Assembly: GCF_900589395.1 (NCBI RefSeq)
Contig: NZ_UUIS01000027.1
Span: forward strand, 1 to 64,000
Source: Pseudomonas viridiflava
Lineage (GTDB): Bacteria > Pseudomonadota > Gammaproteobacteria > Pseudomonadales > Pseudomonadaceae
DNA: 64,000 nucleotides
Reading direction: 5' to 3'
Positions 19,338-30,817 of the stretch are shown here, one piece after another. A program made the position numbers and the translations under genes. The notes under the pieces were generated by a model, which worked only from the letters and a program-made list of their open reading frames with translations, was not told the origin of the DNA and did not search any database. Numbering within the stretch: the stretch's first letter is position 1; the number at the start of each line of letters is the position of its first letter.

Positions 19338-21638
19338 TTAAAGCAGGTTGAAGCGGGTTTCTTTCACGTTGGCCGAGTCCAGGCCGATCATCACCTTGAA
19401 CTCGCCGGCTTCGGCTGCGTACTTGAGCGCCTGGTTATAGAACTTCAGGTCGTTCTCGCTCAGGGTGAAGGTCACGACCTGCTCCTGGCCAGGCTCAAGC
19501 GTGACGTTCCTGAAACCCTTGAGCTCCTTGACCGGGCGGCTGATCGAGGCGGCCACGTCGCGCAGGTACAACTGCACCACAGTGGTACCGGCGACCTTGC
19601 CGGTGTTTTTCACCGTGACGCTGGCGGTCAGCTTGCCCTGGCGCGGCAGGGTATCGGCCGACAGGGTGATGTCCGAAACATCGAACTGGGTGTAGCTCAG
19701 GCCATAGCCGAACGGGAACAGCGGGCCGTTGGTTTCCTCGAAATACTGCGAGGTGTAGTTGCCAGGCTTGCCGGGGGTGTAGGGGCGACCGGTGTTCAGG
19801 TGCGCATAGTAACTGGGCAACTGGCCAACCGAGCGGGGGAAGGTCATGGGCAGCTTGCCCGACGGGTTGTAGTCGCCGAACAGCACGTCGGCGATCGCAT
19901 TGCCGCCTTCGGTCCCGGCAAACCAGGTTTCCAGCACGGCGTCGGCCTGGTCGAGTTCCTCGCCCAGAGCCAGCGGCCGGCCATTCATCAATACCAGCAC
20001 CAGTGGCTTGCCAGTGGCCTTGAGGGCCTTGATCAGGTCACGTTGCCTGCCCGGGATGTACAGCGTGCTGCGGCTGGCCGACTCGTGCGACATGCCGCGC
20101 GATTCACCGACCACGGCCACGATGACATCGGCGCCCTGGGCGACCTGGACGGCCTCGTCGATCATTTCCTGGGCCGGACGCGCGTCGACTTCAACCTCCT
20201 TCTCGATGAAGTTCAGGTAGCTGAGGACGTTTTCCTTGTCACTGACGTTGGCGCCCCGGGCATAGACCAGCTTTGCCTTGTCGCCGACGGCCTGGCTGAG
20301 GCCTTCATAGACGGTCACCGACTGGTTGGGACGTCCGGCAGCCGACCAGCTGCCGAGCATGTCCAGCTTGCTCTGCGCCAGGCTGCCGATCACCGCGATG
20401 GTGCCTTGCTTGTTCAGCGGCAGGGCATTGTTGTCGTTTTTCAGCAGCACCAGGGTCTTGCGTGCCACCTCGCGGGCTTCGGCACGGTGCAGGCGGTCTT
20501 CGGAATAGGTGTCGGCCGGATCGTCACCGGCCACGCCGATGCGCTTGTACGGGTCGGCAAACAGGCCCATGTCGTACTTGGCGCCCAACACTTCGCGTAC
20601 GGCGTTATCGATCTCCTTGACCGACACTTCACCGGACTTGACCAGCTCGGGCAGGTACTTGCCGTAGGCGGCATCGTTCATGCTCAGGTCGATGCCGGCC
20701 TTGATCGACAGCTTGGCCGCCTCGCGGTTGTCCTTGGCGACGCCATGCTGGATCAGTTCGCCGATGGCACCATGGTCGCTGATGGTCACGCCCTTGAAGC
20801 CCCAGTCCTTGCGCAACAGGTCCTGCATCAGCCAGGTGTTGGAGGTGGCCGGGATACCGTTGATCGAGTTGAGCGCGACCATGACCGCGCCGGCACCGGC
20901 GTCCAGGCCGGCCCGGTAAGGCGGCAGGTAGTCCTGGTGCATGCGCGTCGGGCTCATGTCGACGGTGTTGTAGTCGCGTCCGCCCTCGACCGCGCCATAC
21001 AGGGCGAAGTGCTTGACGGCGGCCATGATGCTGGCCTGCTCGGCCGGGCTGTTGCCCTGGAAAGCCTTGACCATGGTTTCGGAAATGCGCGAGACCAGGT
21101 AGGTGTCTTCGCCAAAGCCTTCTGAGCTGCGGCCCCAGCGCGGGTCGCGCGAGATGTCGACCATCGGCGCGAAGGTCATGTCGATACCGTCGGCGGCGGC
21201 CTCTTTGGCCGAGATCCGGCCGCTCAGGGCGATGGCCTCGAGGTCCCAGCTGGCCGCCATGCCCAGGCTGATCGGAAAAATCGTGCGGTGGCCGTGCACC
21301 ACGTCGTAGGCGAAGAACATCGGAATCTTCAGACGGCTTCTGGCGACAGCGGCCTCTTGCAGAGGACGGTTTTCTGCACGTGTAATGGAGTTGAAGGTGC
21401 TGCCAATCCGACCGGCGGCAATTTCCTCGAGAATCATGGGCTGCGGCACTTCACTGCTGATGCTGATCAGGCGCAACTGGCCGATCTTTTCATCAAGCGT
21501 CATCTGTTTCATCAGGTTGGCAATGAAGGCATTCTTGGCTTGCAGAGGTGTTTGCTGCGCAGCTCCGGCCGGGGTTGCGGCCAGCGCCGAGTGGCTGGCC
21601 AGCACGGCCAGCAAACCTGTTAAGCACAATTTGTTCAT
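19338..21638 (-). CDS. bglX: BglX, periplasmic beta-glucosidase (GH3)
   Basis: A 766-aa glycoside hydrolase of family 3 that cleaves terminal beta-D-glucosyl residues from oligosaccharides or glucosides. A Sec signal peptide covers residues 1-20. The TIM-barrel domain carries KHF, MSPTRMHQDYLPPY and the nucleophile Asp288 in GVTISDHGA. A beta-sandwich domain follows (KTLVLLKND, GESRGMSHESASR) and a C-terminal fibronectin type III-like domain (FPFGYGLSYTQFDVSDI) closes the protein. Length and domain order match E. coli BglX. It stands alone: the next gene upstream is divergent. It starts at an ATG at 21638. Confidence 0.93.
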   Translation of the reverse strand: MNKLCLTGLLAVLASHSALAATPAGAAQQTPLQAKNAFIANLMKQMTLDEKIGQLRLISISSEVPQPMILEEIAAGRIGSTFNSITRAENRPLQEAAVARSRLKIPMFFAYDVVHGHRTIFPISLGMAASWDLEAIALSGRISAKEAAADGIDMTFAPMVDISRDPRWGRSSEGFGEDTYLVSRISETMVKAFQGNSPAEQASIMAAVKHFALYGAVEGGRDYNTVDMSPTRMHQDYLPPYRAGLDAGAGAVMVALNSINGIPATSNTWLMQDLLRKDWGFKGVTISDHGAIGELIQHGVAKDNREAAKLSIKAGIDLSMNDAAYGKYLPELVKSGEVSVKEIDNAVREVLGAKYDMGLFADPYKRIGVAGDDPADTYSEDRLHRAEAREVARKTLVLLKNDNNALPLNKQGTIAVIGSLAQSKLDMLGSWSAAGRPNQSVTVYEGLSQAVGDKAKLVYARGANVSDKENVLSYLNFIEKEVEVDARPAQEMIDEAVQVAQGADVIVAVVGESRGMSHESASRSTLYIPGRQRDLIKALKATGKPLVLVLMNGRPLALGEELDQADAVLETWFAGTEGGNAIADVLFGDYNPSGKLPMTFPRSVGQLPSYYAHLNTGRPYTPGKPGNYTSQYFEETNGPLFPFGYGLSYTQFDVSDITLSADTLPRQGKLTASVTVKNTGKVAGTTVVQLYLRDVAASISRPVKELKGFRNVTLEPGQEQVVTFTLSENDLKFYNQALKYAAEAGEFKVMIGLDSANVKETRFNLL

Positions 21639-22023
21639 GAATGTTTTCTCAAGGCTTTAGCCAGTAACCTGCGTCAAATACCGGCTGCCGGATTTTAGGG
21701 TTTGAACCTTTGGCGGTATTGTTGAGCCAGAGCAAAAGGTTGTCGCTGGGCGTTTTGTTGCATCATGCAGCGCAGATGCAGCCAGTTTTGACCGATACTC
21801 CGGCATTGGCGCCGGATTATGCCGGGGAACTTGCGATTTGGCTAAGGCAGCGATTTCAAGGCGACGTTACACAGTACAACAGGAGACACCTCAGGATGCA
21901 TGCACAGGGTTGCAGTCATGCCCCAGGCCTGCGGCATAGAGCGCCGGGGCGTCAATGGGTTACCCTCTGCGGGTTACGGGTTGGCAAGGTCGGGCAGGTG
22001 AAGTTTTGAAGGGTGTTCTACAC
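21639..22023. other. Divergent intergenic region, bglX / TPM gene
   Basis: About 385 bp between two divergent genes. It must hold both promoters. I see no convincing operator, RNA gene or short coding sequence; the one open frame here reads through from a TTG with no ribosome-binding site. Confidence 0.4.
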
Positions 22024-22752
22024 ATGATGCTGTCTGTGCTGTTGCTGTGTACCGGCACGCAGACGGTGCGGGCCGATGAGCCCGCCTTATTGTTCCCGCC
22101 CATGACGGGCAGCGTGGTCGATGCCGCCCAGATGCTCGACACCCCGACCACGGTGCGCCTGTCGGCCATGCTCGGCGAGCATGAACAGGTCACCGGCGAG
22201 CGGGTCGTGGTGGTGACGCTGGTCGACCTGCAGGGCACGACCATCGAGGACTACAGCGCACGGCTGGGCAAGGCCTGGGGCATGGGCAGCAAGGGCAAGG
22301 GCAACGGTGCCCTGCTGATCGTCTCGCGCGACAACCGCAGGGTGCGCATCGAGGTGGGCAGCGGTCTGCAAGGACGCCTCAACGAGGCGCAGTCGGCAAT
22401 GATCATCAACATGCTGATCACCCCCGAATTTCGCGAAGGCAATTTCGCCACCGGCATCGAACGCGGTGCCCAGGCGGTGATTGCTGCACTGGGCGGGCAT
22501 GTGCCGGAAGACTTCGACCCTTCCCCCGAAAGCACCTACGTGGGGCAGTCGGGCAGCGTGCTGTGGTCCGTGCTGCTGCTGGTGCTGGCGTGCGTGGCGC
22601 TGCTGATGGCGGTGCTGGCAATGACCAACCTGGGCCGGCGCCTGCGCAGCAAGGCCGATGGCGGCCGGTGCAAGCTCGACCCTTCGGGCTGCCGCCTCAT
22701 TCGCGGCAGTGGCAAGGGCTTTGACGGCGGCGGCGCTTCCGGCAACTGGTAA
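22024..22752 (+). CDS. TPM-domain (YgcG-type) membrane protein with glycine-rich tail
   Basis: A protein of about 242 aa with an N-terminal signal sequence, a TPM domain (about 30-160: GSVVDAAQMLDTPTTVRLS, GNGALLIVSRDNRRVRIEVGSGL), one membrane helix (about 178-200) and a basic, glycine-rich cytoplasmic tail ending GFDGGGASGNW. This is the YgcG architecture. The ATG at 22024 is used; a TTG at 22006 with AGGTGA upstream would add a lysine and give a more typical signal peptide, so the start is open. A second TPM protein follows 25 bp downstream. Such pairs usually lie next to lemA, but no lemA is seen here. The molecular role of the family is not settled. Confidence 0.8.
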   Translation: MMLSVLLLCTGTQTVRADEPALLFPPMTGSVVDAAQMLDTPTTVRLSAMLGEHEQVTGERVVVVTLVDLQGTTIEDYSARLGKAWGMGSKGKGNGALLIVSRDNRRVRIEVGSGLQGRLNEAQSAMIINMLITPEFREGNFATGIERGAQAVIAALGGHVPEDFDPSPESTYVGQSGSVLWSVLLLVLACVALLMAVLAMTNLGRRLRSKADGGRCKLDPSGCRLIRGSGKGFDGGGASGNW

Positions 22753-22777
22753 AACAAGAATTGAACACGAGGCACCC

Positions 22778-23395
22778 ATGGCTTTACTCAGTCAAGACGA
22801 GCAGCAACTGGTCGCCGAAGCGATCAGTCGTGTCGAACGGCGCACCGATGCCGAACTGGTCACAGTCCTGACCGCGAGGTCTGACGACTACGCCTATGTA
22901 CCGCTGGTCTGGGCGGGCGTGATGGGGCTGTTGCTGCCAGGCATCGTCAGTTACATCACCGGGGCGCTGACGGCCAATCAACTGCTGCTGGCCCAGTTGA
23001 CCACCTTCGTGCTGGTCGCGCTGCTGTGTCGCATCACCCGGGTCACCAGCCAACTGGTACCGTCCTCGGTGCGTCGCTGGCGGGCCGGCAACCTGGCGCG
23101 CCGGCAGTTTCTCGAACAGAACCTGCACGCCACCCCCGGCAGCACCGGCATCCTGCTGTTTGTCAGCGAGGCCGAGCGTTACGTCGAAATCCTGGTCGAC
23201 CAGGGCATTTCCAGCCGCCTGCACGACGAGACCTTCAAGGCGATGGTCGATGTCTTCACCCAGCAACTGCGCAACGGCCAGAACCTGCAAGGGTTCCTGG
23301 GCTGCATCCATGCCTGTGGCGAGCTGCTGGCCGACCACGTGCCGGTGACTCGCAGCCGCAGCGAATTGCCGAACCGACTGGTGGTGCTGGGTTGA
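22778..23395 (+). CDS. TPM-domain protein, second of a pair
   Basis: A 205-aa protein with a short N-terminal cytoplasmic part, two membrane helices (about 38-58 and 68-86) and a TPM domain in the C-terminal half (HATPGSTGILLFVSEAERYVEILVDQGISSRL, FTQQLRNG). The ATG follows CGAGGCACCC. It is co-transcribed with the preceding TPM protein. Pairs of this kind accompany LemA in many Proteobacteria and have been linked to envelope maintenance, which is an inference here. Confidence 0.82.
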   Translation: MALLSQDEQQLVAEAISRVERRTDAELVTVLTARSDDYAYVPLVWAGVMGLLLPGIVSYITGALTANQLLLAQLTTFVLVALLCRITRVTSQLVPSSVRRWRAGNLARRQFLEQNLHATPGSTGILLFVSEAERYVEILVDQGISSRLHDETFKAMVDVFTQQLRNGQNLQGFLGCIHACGELLADHVPVTRSRSELPNRLVVLG

Positions 23396-23493
23396 TCGAT
23401 GCCGGCCGGCCGCGCAGACAAAGCGGACTTCTGGCAGCGCTGGCGCTAAAATGCCCCGCTTCCTGATCTGCCCAGCCGCCCGAGGCGTTTTCG

Positions 23494-24708
23494 ATGTCTG
23501 CCACTTCCACACCTTCTTCTGCCACCGACCCGCGTGACCGGTTTCTCGGCCTGCTGGACGACTGCCTGACGCAAAATGCCCTGGTCAAGCTGGTCCTGGC
23601 CCGTCATGTGGGCACCGAGGCCGACCTGCAGCGCATCATCATCACCCCGGTGACGATCAAGGCGCAGGCCTGCCTATCGTTCGTCTACCGCTACAAGACC
23701 CGCGACATCACCAAGAACCATGCCCTGGGCGAGGCGCAGGCATTGATTGGCGACTTGCTGCCTGGCGCCTTTCGCAATGCCCATCTGCTGACCCTCAGTG
23801 ATGAAGCGCAACTGGAATTCAGCAAGAAGGGCAAGGCCAGCCTGGCGCGCCATGCTGCCCAGCAGGCACGCCAGGCGCCGTCCGCTGATCATGACCGCGA
23901 GAAAAAGCGTTACCTGGAACTGACCCGGCCGTTTCTCACCGACCTGGGCGTGACCAACCGCCAGCACGAGCTGATCCCGGCCATGTCGCGCAAGTGGAAG
24001 CAGATCAACAAGTTCATCGAGGTGTTTTCCCACGCCCTGAGCGCCTCACCGCTGAGCCTGGACAGCCCGATCCGGGTGGCCGACTTCGGGTCGGGCAAGG
24101 GCTACCTGACCTTCGCCATCCATGACTACCTGCGCAACACCTTGCAGGCCGAGGGCGAGGTGACCGGCGTGGAGTTGCGCGAAGACATGGTGGCCCTGTG
24201 CAACACCGCCGCCGCGCGCCTGGAGCATCCCGGCCTGGTGTTCCGCTGCGGCGACGTGCGCAGTGTCGCGCCCAGCGAGCTGGACGTGATGATCGCCCTG
24301 CATGCCTGCGACATTGCCACCGATTACGCGATCCACACCGGCATCCGCTCCGGCGCGGCCATCATCATGTGCTCGCCGTGCTGCCACAAACAGATCCGCC
24401 AGCAGATCCAGAGCCCGGGCCTGTTGCAGCCGATGCTGCAATACGGCCTGCACATGGGCCAGCAGGCCGAAATGGTCACCGACAGCCTGCGCGCCCTGTT
24501 GCTCGAGGCCTGCGGCTACGAGACTAAGGTCTTCGAGTTCATCTCGCTGGAACACACCAACAAGAACAAGATGATCCTGGCGGTCAAGCGCGCAGAACCG
24601 GTCGACCCGGCCCGCCTGCTGGTGCGCATCGCCGAGCTCAAGGCGTTTTATGCCATCACCGAACAGTGCCTGGAAACCCTGCTGCGCGCCGACGGCTTTC
24701 TCAGCTGA
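23494..24708 (+). CDS. SAM-dependent methyltransferase
   Basis: A 404-aa protein with a class I methyltransferase fold in its C-terminal half. The SAM-binding motif I is VADFGSGKGYLTF, followed by VTGVELREDMVALC, and MIALHACDIATDYA at motif IV. A conserved cysteine cluster CSPCCHK follows. The pattern fits the Methyltransf_32-like family that includes the methyltransferase domain of eukaryotic GSTCD/METTL25-type proteins. The N-terminal 180 residues are conserved-looking but unrecognised and include a lysine-rich helix (KKGKASLARHAAQQARQ) suited to RNA contact. The substrate is unknown. The gene is convergent with the EamA exporter and overlaps it by 8 bp. Confidence 0.82.
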   Translation: MSATSTPSSATDPRDRFLGLLDDCLTQNALVKLVLARHVGTEADLQRIIITPVTIKAQACLSFVYRYKTRDITKNHALGEAQALIGDLLPGAFRNAHLLTLSDEAQLEFSKKGKASLARHAAQQARQAPSADHDREKKRYLELTRPFLTDLGVTNRQHELIPAMSRKWKQINKFIEVFSHALSASPLSLDSPIRVADFGSGKGYLTFAIHDYLRNTLQAEGEVTGVELREDMVALCNTAAARLEHPGLVFRCGDVRSVAPSELDVMIALHACDIATDYAIHTGIRSGAAIIMCSPCCHKQIRQQIQSPGLLQPMLQYGLHMGQQAEMVTDSLRALLLEACGYETKVFEFISLEHTNKNKMILAVKRAEPVDPARLLVRIAELKAFYAITEQCLETLLRADGFLS

Positions 24709-25591
24709 CGACGGGCTTGGGCGCTATGACGGTGGTCTTGCGTCCCAGGACCACTGTACCGATCACGGCAACCGCAAAGAGCCAGGTGATCGGCTCGACC
24801 TGTTCGCCAAACAGCAGCGCCGACAAGGCGATGGTGAAGAAAATCTGCAGCAGCTGGATCTGGCTGACCCGCGAGATCCCGCCCATCGCCAGGCCTGAGT
24901 ACCAGGCAAAGAAGCCCAGGAACTGCGAAAACAGCGTCACATAGCCAAAGGCCCACCAGGCGGATGCCGAGACCGGTCCCTGATGCTGGCTGGCCAGCCA
25001 GAGCACCGGCCCCAGCAGCAGCGGAAACGACAGCACCAGCGCCCAGCAGATCACCTGCCAGCCGCCCATTTCCCTGGCCAGTCGTCCGCCTTCGGCGTAG
25101 CCCAGGGCGCCGACGGCAATGGCGCCCAGCATCCACAGGTCACCGACCTGAATGCTGCCGGCGCCATTGATCAGGGCATAAGCAAGCACCAGCGCGCTGC
25201 CCAGCGCCGCACACGCCCAGAAGGCCCGGGAAGGGCGCTCGTGCGAGAGCCAGGCGGCATAAAGGGCCACGAACAATGGCTGGATGCCGTTGACCAGCGC
25301 GCCGTGCGAGGCCGGCAAGCTTTGCATGGCCCAGGCCGACAGCACCGGAAAACCGACGATCACCCCCAGCACCACCAGTGCCAGGCCCTTGAGTTGCTGG
25401 CGGGTGGGCCATTTCTCCCGGCGCCAGAGCAACAGCAGCGCGGCAGGAATCGCCGCCAGCAAGGCGCGGCCCATGCCGTTGAGCAGGGGATGGATTTCCT
25501 GGACCACGATGCGCGTCATCGGCAGGGTCAGGCTGAAGATGATCACGCCCAGCAGGCCCAGGGCCATGCCGGTATTTTCACGAGAGGACAT
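24701..25591 (-). CDS. EamA-family (DMT) transporter
   Basis: A 296-aa inner-membrane protein with ten predicted helices in two EamA repeats, typical of drug/metabolite exporters of the RhaT/YdcZ kind. Motifs include SLPASHGALVNGIQPLFVALYAAWLSHERPS and SQIQLLQIFFTIALSALLFGE. I chose MSSRENTGMALG at 25591; the upstream in-frame ATG at 25630 would add 13 residues of polar sequence before helix 1. The substrate is unknown. Confidence 0.85.
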   Translation of the reverse strand: MSSRENTGMALGLLGVIIFSLTLPMTRIVVQEIHPLLNGMGRALLAAIPAALLLLWRREKWPTRQQLKGLALVVLGVIVGFPVLSAWAMQSLPASHGALVNGIQPLFVALYAAWLSHERPSRAFWACAALGSALVLAYALINGAGSIQVGDLWMLGAIAVGALGYAEGGRLAREMGGWQVICWALVLSFPLLLGPVLWLASQHQGPVSASAWWAFGYVTLFSQFLGFFAWYSGLAMGGISRVSQIQLLQIFFTIALSALLFGEQVEPITWLFAVAVIGTVVLGRKTTVIAPKPVVS

Positions 25592-25792
25592 AAGCGACGC
25601 CAGCTTCGTACGGTGGATGCAAGGCGGCATCTAGCCATAGACCCACCGGTTTTTCCTTCACAGCTGGGCAGTGATTGAGCCGTACAGTTGGTCGGTTTGC
25701 CACCCGACAGGGTGTTTTCGTTGCGCTGGGTCAATATGGGTGTCATGTGCCCGGTCGATGCTGGGCACCTGTCCGAATCAGGGAGATCCGCC

Positions 25793-26941
25793 ATGAGCAG
25801 CACCTTTTTCATTCCCGCCGTCAACATGATCGGTAGCGGTTGTCTGCAAGAGGCCATGCAGGCCATCCGCAAATACGGTTTTCACAAGGCATTGATCGTC
25901 ACGGATGCAGGCCTGGCCAGGGCCGGCGTGGCTACTCACGTGGCCGGCCTGCTGGTCGAGCAGGGCATCGACTCGGTGATCTTCGACGGTGCCCGGCCCA
26001 ATCCGACCATCGCCAACGTCGAGCAGGGACTTGAGCTGTTGCAGGCGCATCAGTGTGATTTCGTGATTTCGCTGGGCGGCGGCTCGCCCCATGACTGCGC
26101 CAAGGGCATTGCCCTGTGCGCCAGCAACGGCGGTCACATCAGCGACTACGAAGGCGTTGACCGCTCGCAGCAGCCGCAACTGCCATTGGTGGCGATCAAC
26201 ACCACCGCAGGCACGGCCAGCGAAATGACACGCTTCTGCATCATCACCGACACGGCGCGTCACGTGAAAATGGCCATCATCGACCGCAACGTCACGCCGA
26301 TCCTGTCGGTCAACGACCCACAGATGATGGTTGGCATGCCGCGGGCACTGACCGCCGCCACCGGCATGGATGCCTTGACCCATGCCATCGAGGCCTATGT
26401 ATCCACGGCCGCCACGCCCATCACCGATGCCTGTGCGCTCAAGGCCGTCGGCCTGATCGCCGGCAACCTGCAGCGGGCGGTGGAGTACGGTGATGACATG
26501 CAGGCGCGGGAAAACATGGCCTACGCACAGTTTCTGGCCGGCATGGCGTTCAACAATGCCTCGCTCGGCTACGTGCACGCCATGGCGCACCAGTTGGGCG
26601 GCTTCTATGACCTGCCGCATGGGGTGTGCAATGCCGTCCTGCTGCCCCATGTGCAGCGCTTCAATGCCAGCGTCAGCGCCGCACGGCTGACCGACGTGGC
26701 CCATGCCATGGGCGCCAATATCCGTGGCATGAATCCCGAGGCCGGCGCCCAGGCGGCCATCGATGCCATCAGCCGGCTGGCGGCCAGCGTCGAGATTCCG
26801 GCCGGGCTGACCGCGCTTGGCGTCAAGCAAGGCGACATCCCGACCCTGGCCGCCAACGCCCTGAAAGACGCCTGCGGCCTGACCAACCCGCGTCCGGCCG
26901 ATCAGCAACAGATCGAAGGTATCTTCCAGGCGGCGCTGTAA
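25793..26941 (+). CDS. Iron-containing alcohol dehydrogenase (YiaY/type III)
   Basis: A 382-aa group III NAD(P)-dependent alcohol dehydrogenase. The nucleotide-binding loop GGGSPHD is at 95-101. The iron ligands of the family appear as Asp193, His197, His262 and His276 ([12 protein letters not shown] and [20 protein letters not shown]). It oxidises primary alcohols or reduces aldehydes. The start at 25793 has GGGAGA upstream; the longer frame from 25688 reads through untypical sequence. It is monocistronic here, flanked by two EamA transporters on the opposite strand. Length is as expected. Confidence 0.93.
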   Translation: MSSTFFIPAVNMIGSGCLQEAMQAIRKYGFHKALIVTDAGLARAGVATHVAGLLVEQGIDSVIFDGARPNPTIANVEQGLELLQAHQCDFVISLGGGSPHDCAKGIALCASNGGHISDYEGVDRSQQPQLPLVAINTTAGTASEMTRFCIITDTARHVKMAIIDRNVTPILSVNDPQMMVGMPRALTAATGMDALTHAIEAYVSTAATPITDACALKAVGLIAGNLQRAVEYGDDMQARENMAYAQFLAGMAFNNASLGYVHAMAHQLGGFYDLPHGVCNAVLLPHVQRFNASVSAARLTDVAHAMGANIRGMNPEAGAQAAIDAISRLAASVEIPAGLTALGVKQGDIPTLAANALKDACGLTNPRPADQQQIEGIFQAAL

Positions 26942-26981
26942 CCCGCAAACACGGTCCTGCACCGAATTCAACACCCGGTAA

Positions 26982-27920
26982 TCAGTGATTCATTGATGTT
27001 TGATGCGAGCGCAAACAGCCCACTACGCCCATTACCAGCAACACAATGGCGGTATATTCCACCGGTTGCGGCCAGCGGCCTTCCCAGAGAAAGCCCAGTA
27101 GCAAGGCCGCCAGGGTTTCGATGACCAGCACCTGGCCGCTGAGCGCCAGCGGCAGCAGGCGACTGGCCTGGTTCCACAAGGCGCCGCCGAGCACCGAAGC
27201 AAGCAGTGCCACGCCACCGGCCACCAGCATGAAGTGCAGCCAGGTGTACGGGGTGTGTGCACTGAATGCCGGTCCCAGCAACGGCACCGCGAGCACCAGT
27301 GACTGGGCACCGGTCATGACCCCGGCCAGCAATGCCCAGTCATTGGCCGACACGCCGGTCATGGTGCTCAGGCGCCGGGTATTGCTGACCGCAAACCAGC
27401 TCCAGCTCAACAGTGCGCCGACAGCACACAGCAGGCCCCAGCCGATATCGGCTGTGTTTTCAGCGTGGCCGCCGATGGACAGGGCGTGCAGGCTGATCAG
27501 CAGGACGCCGGTGATGGCGCAGCACAATGAAGGCGCCAGCCTGGGCAGCGAAACGGCATTGGCATCCTTGCGCCCGGCCAGCGTCATCAGTACCGGGATC
27601 AGGCCGACAATCAACGAGGTGGTGGCGACGCCGGCCAGTTGTACACCACTGCCGACCAGCGAGTAATACAGCAGGTTGCCGATCAGGCTGAGCCAGAACA
27701 GCGACACCCAGTCCTCACGGCGCAGGCTGGCACAGGCGCGGCGCCAGCGCGGGGTCAGCAGCAAGACCGAAAGCAGCCCGTAACAGAGAAAACGCAGCAC
27801 GGCGAACTGAGCACCCGACAGACCGGGCGTCAGTTTCGGCCCGAGAAAAATCACGCCCCAGCACATCCCTGCACCCACGCCAAAACCGATGCCCCTGAGC
27901 AGTACCCGATCAGCCACCAT
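26982..27920 (-). CDS. EamA-family transporter downstream of an AraC regulator
   Basis: A 312-aa membrane protein with about ten hydrophobic segments and two EamA repeats (GAGMCWGVIFLGPKLTPGLSGAQFAVLRF; SGQVLVIETLAALLLGFLWEG). It probably exports a small metabolite. The ATG at 27920 is chosen over a GTG three codons upstream; neither has a strong ribosome-binding site. The AraC-family gene lies 56 bp upstream in the same direction, so that regulator is the natural candidate controller. Both may be co-transcribed. Confidence 0.83.
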   Translation of the reverse strand: MVADRVLLRGIGFGVGAGMCWGVIFLGPKLTPGLSGAQFAVLRFLCYGLLSVLLLTPRWRRACASLRREDWVSLFWLSLIGNLLYYSLVGSGVQLAGVATTSLIVGLIPVLMTLAGRKDANAVSLPRLAPSLCCAITGVLLISLHALSIGGHAENTADIGWGLLCAVGALLSWSWFAVSNTRRLSTMTGVSANDWALLAGVMTGAQSLVLAVPLLGPAFSAHTPYTWLHFMLVAGGVALLASVLGGALWNQASRLLPLALSGQVLVIETLAALLLGFLWEGRWPQPVEYTAIVLLVMGVVGCLRSHQTSMNH

Positions 27921-27976
27921 CACCACCACCGCCGTGCAGATTCAAAGCGGCCAGTCTGAAAGGTGGCGATCAGGTT

Positions 27977-28768
27977 TTATTGTCTGAACGTCCCGGGTTT
28001 TTTACCCAGGCTCTTGCGATAGGCTGCCGGTGTGACGCCACACAGGCGGTGCATGGCGCGGGTCAGCGCGGCCTGGTCGGAAAAGCCGCAGCGAAGGGCG
28101 ATTTCGGCAATCGGCAGACGGCTGTCGGTCAGCCATTGTCGAGCTTTATGCAGGCGTACATCGGCCAGCCAGGCTTGCGGGGTTTGATCGAACAGCGCTC
28201 GAAAGCGCAGGTGCAGCTGGCTCAGGCTCATGCCGGCCAGGCGGGCCATGGCGTCATTGGTCCACGCCGCGGCGGGGTTGGCCTGCAATTGCGCCAACAA
28301 TGCCTGGATGCCGCTGGGCGCCGACAGCGGGCTGCAGGCCAGGGACGACAGCAGCAAGGGCGCCAGTTGCCCGGCACTGTTGCCAAGCGTTCGAGCGTCG
28401 ACCAGTTCGGCGAACTCGATCAAGCGTCGCGTGGCCGGCGAAATGGGGACATAAATGCGCTGCGCCAGGCTGTCCAGCGCCTGTTCCTGCCAATCGCCTG
28501 GCGGGCAGTCGAGCACCAGAAAGCGGCTGCCGGCCTCGGCCACCTGCGCATGCCGGGCGCCTGGTGCGACCAGCGCAGCGGTGCCAGCGTCCAGGCGTGC
28601 GCCATGACCTTCCACGTCGATTTCCATGCGTCCACTGATAGGCAGCACCAGTTGGGTGAAATCGTGCCGATGGTGGGGATGCTCGCCGTGATAGCGGCGG
28701 ATGTCGAGCGTTGGGGCCACGGGAAATTCCGGTGCAAGGGGCCAAGGCCATGAATCTATCACAGCCAT
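27977..28768 (-). CDS. AraC-family transcriptional regulator
   Basis: A 263-aa regulator. The N-terminal cupin-like ligand domain contains RRYHGEHPHHRHDFTQLVLPISGRMEIDVEG (about 24-54). Two helix-turn-helix motifs of the AraC DNA-binding domain form the C-terminal 100 residues, ending in IAEIALRCGFSDQAALTRAMHRLCGVTPAAYRK. The EamA exporter follows directly, a common arrangement in which the regulator controls the exporter in response to its substrate. The effector is unknown. Confidence 0.88.
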   Translation of the reverse strand: MAVIDSWPWPLAPEFPVAPTLDIRRYHGEHPHHRHDFTQLVLPISGRMEIDVEGHGARLDAGTAALVAPGARHAQVAEAGSRFLVLDCPPGDWQEQALDSLAQRIYVPISPATRRLIEFAELVDARTLGNSAGQLAPLLLSSLACSPLSAPSGIQALLAQLQANPAAAWTNDAMARLAGMSLSQLHLRFRALFDQTPQAWLADVRLHKARQWLTDSRLPIAEIALRCGFSDQAALTRAMHRLCGVTPAAYRKSLGKKPGTFRQ

Positions 28769-28861
28769 CGACCGCCGTAGGGAGGCCCTTGTGCGGGGTG
28801 TGCCATCTTCCTTCAGAAATAAAATAAGTTATTGATTTAATTAAATATTATATGCACCGCC

Positions 28862-28971
28862 TGTAGGAGCGCGCCTGCCCGCGACCGAGTGCGAAGCGCT
28901 CGCAGAAATCTGCGAAACGCCACAAATTTACGACTGCTACGCAGCCGGTCGCGGGCAAGCGCGCTCCTACA
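28862..28971. repeat. Inverted pair of REP-like elements
   Basis: TGTAGGAGCGCGCCTGCCCG at 28862 recurs in inverse orientation as CGGGCAAGCGCGCTCCTACA ending at 28971, with roughly 60 bp between the arms. The GTAGGAGCGGG-type core is the well-known repetitive extragenic palindrome of Pseudomonas. The pair lies between convergent-free ends of the AraC gene promoter region and the rtcR 3' end. It could stabilise transcript ends but carries no gene. Confidence 0.8.
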
Positions 28972-29006
28972 CCCTATGTTTGCGGCGCGACAGCGTGCCG
29001 CCTTGG

Positions 29007-30614
<1,608 letters not shown>

Positions 30615-30760
30615 GTTGATACTCTGGGATAAATAACGATAAGAGAGGATAGATTTTCAGCGATTAAATTGCCATTCAAAACCAAGGACAAAATTATTTT
30701 TAAAATTTAAATACTTATAAATCAATAGCTTAAAAATTTATTGGCATTGAAAAACAAACC

Positions 30761-30776
30761 TGGCACGTCGGCTGCA
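30761..30776 (+). promoter_or_regulatory. Sigma-54 promoter of the rtc operon
   Basis: TGGCACGTCGGCTGCA matches the -24/-12 consensus with TGGCAC at 30761-30766 and CTGCA at 30772-30776, giving the GG-N10-GC spacing. It is 42 bp before the TROVE gene ATG. The upstream 150 bp (30615-30760) is very AT-rich, as expected for an IHF or activator region. RtcR is the expected activator. Confidence 0.83.
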
Positions 30777-30817
30777 ATATCTCTCGTAACAACAGGACAA
30801 CAGAGTGAGATGCCACG

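Noticed and set aside
21710..22009. A 99-codon frame upstream of the TPM gene
   Set aside because: It starts with TTG, has no ribosome-binding site and no family-like features.
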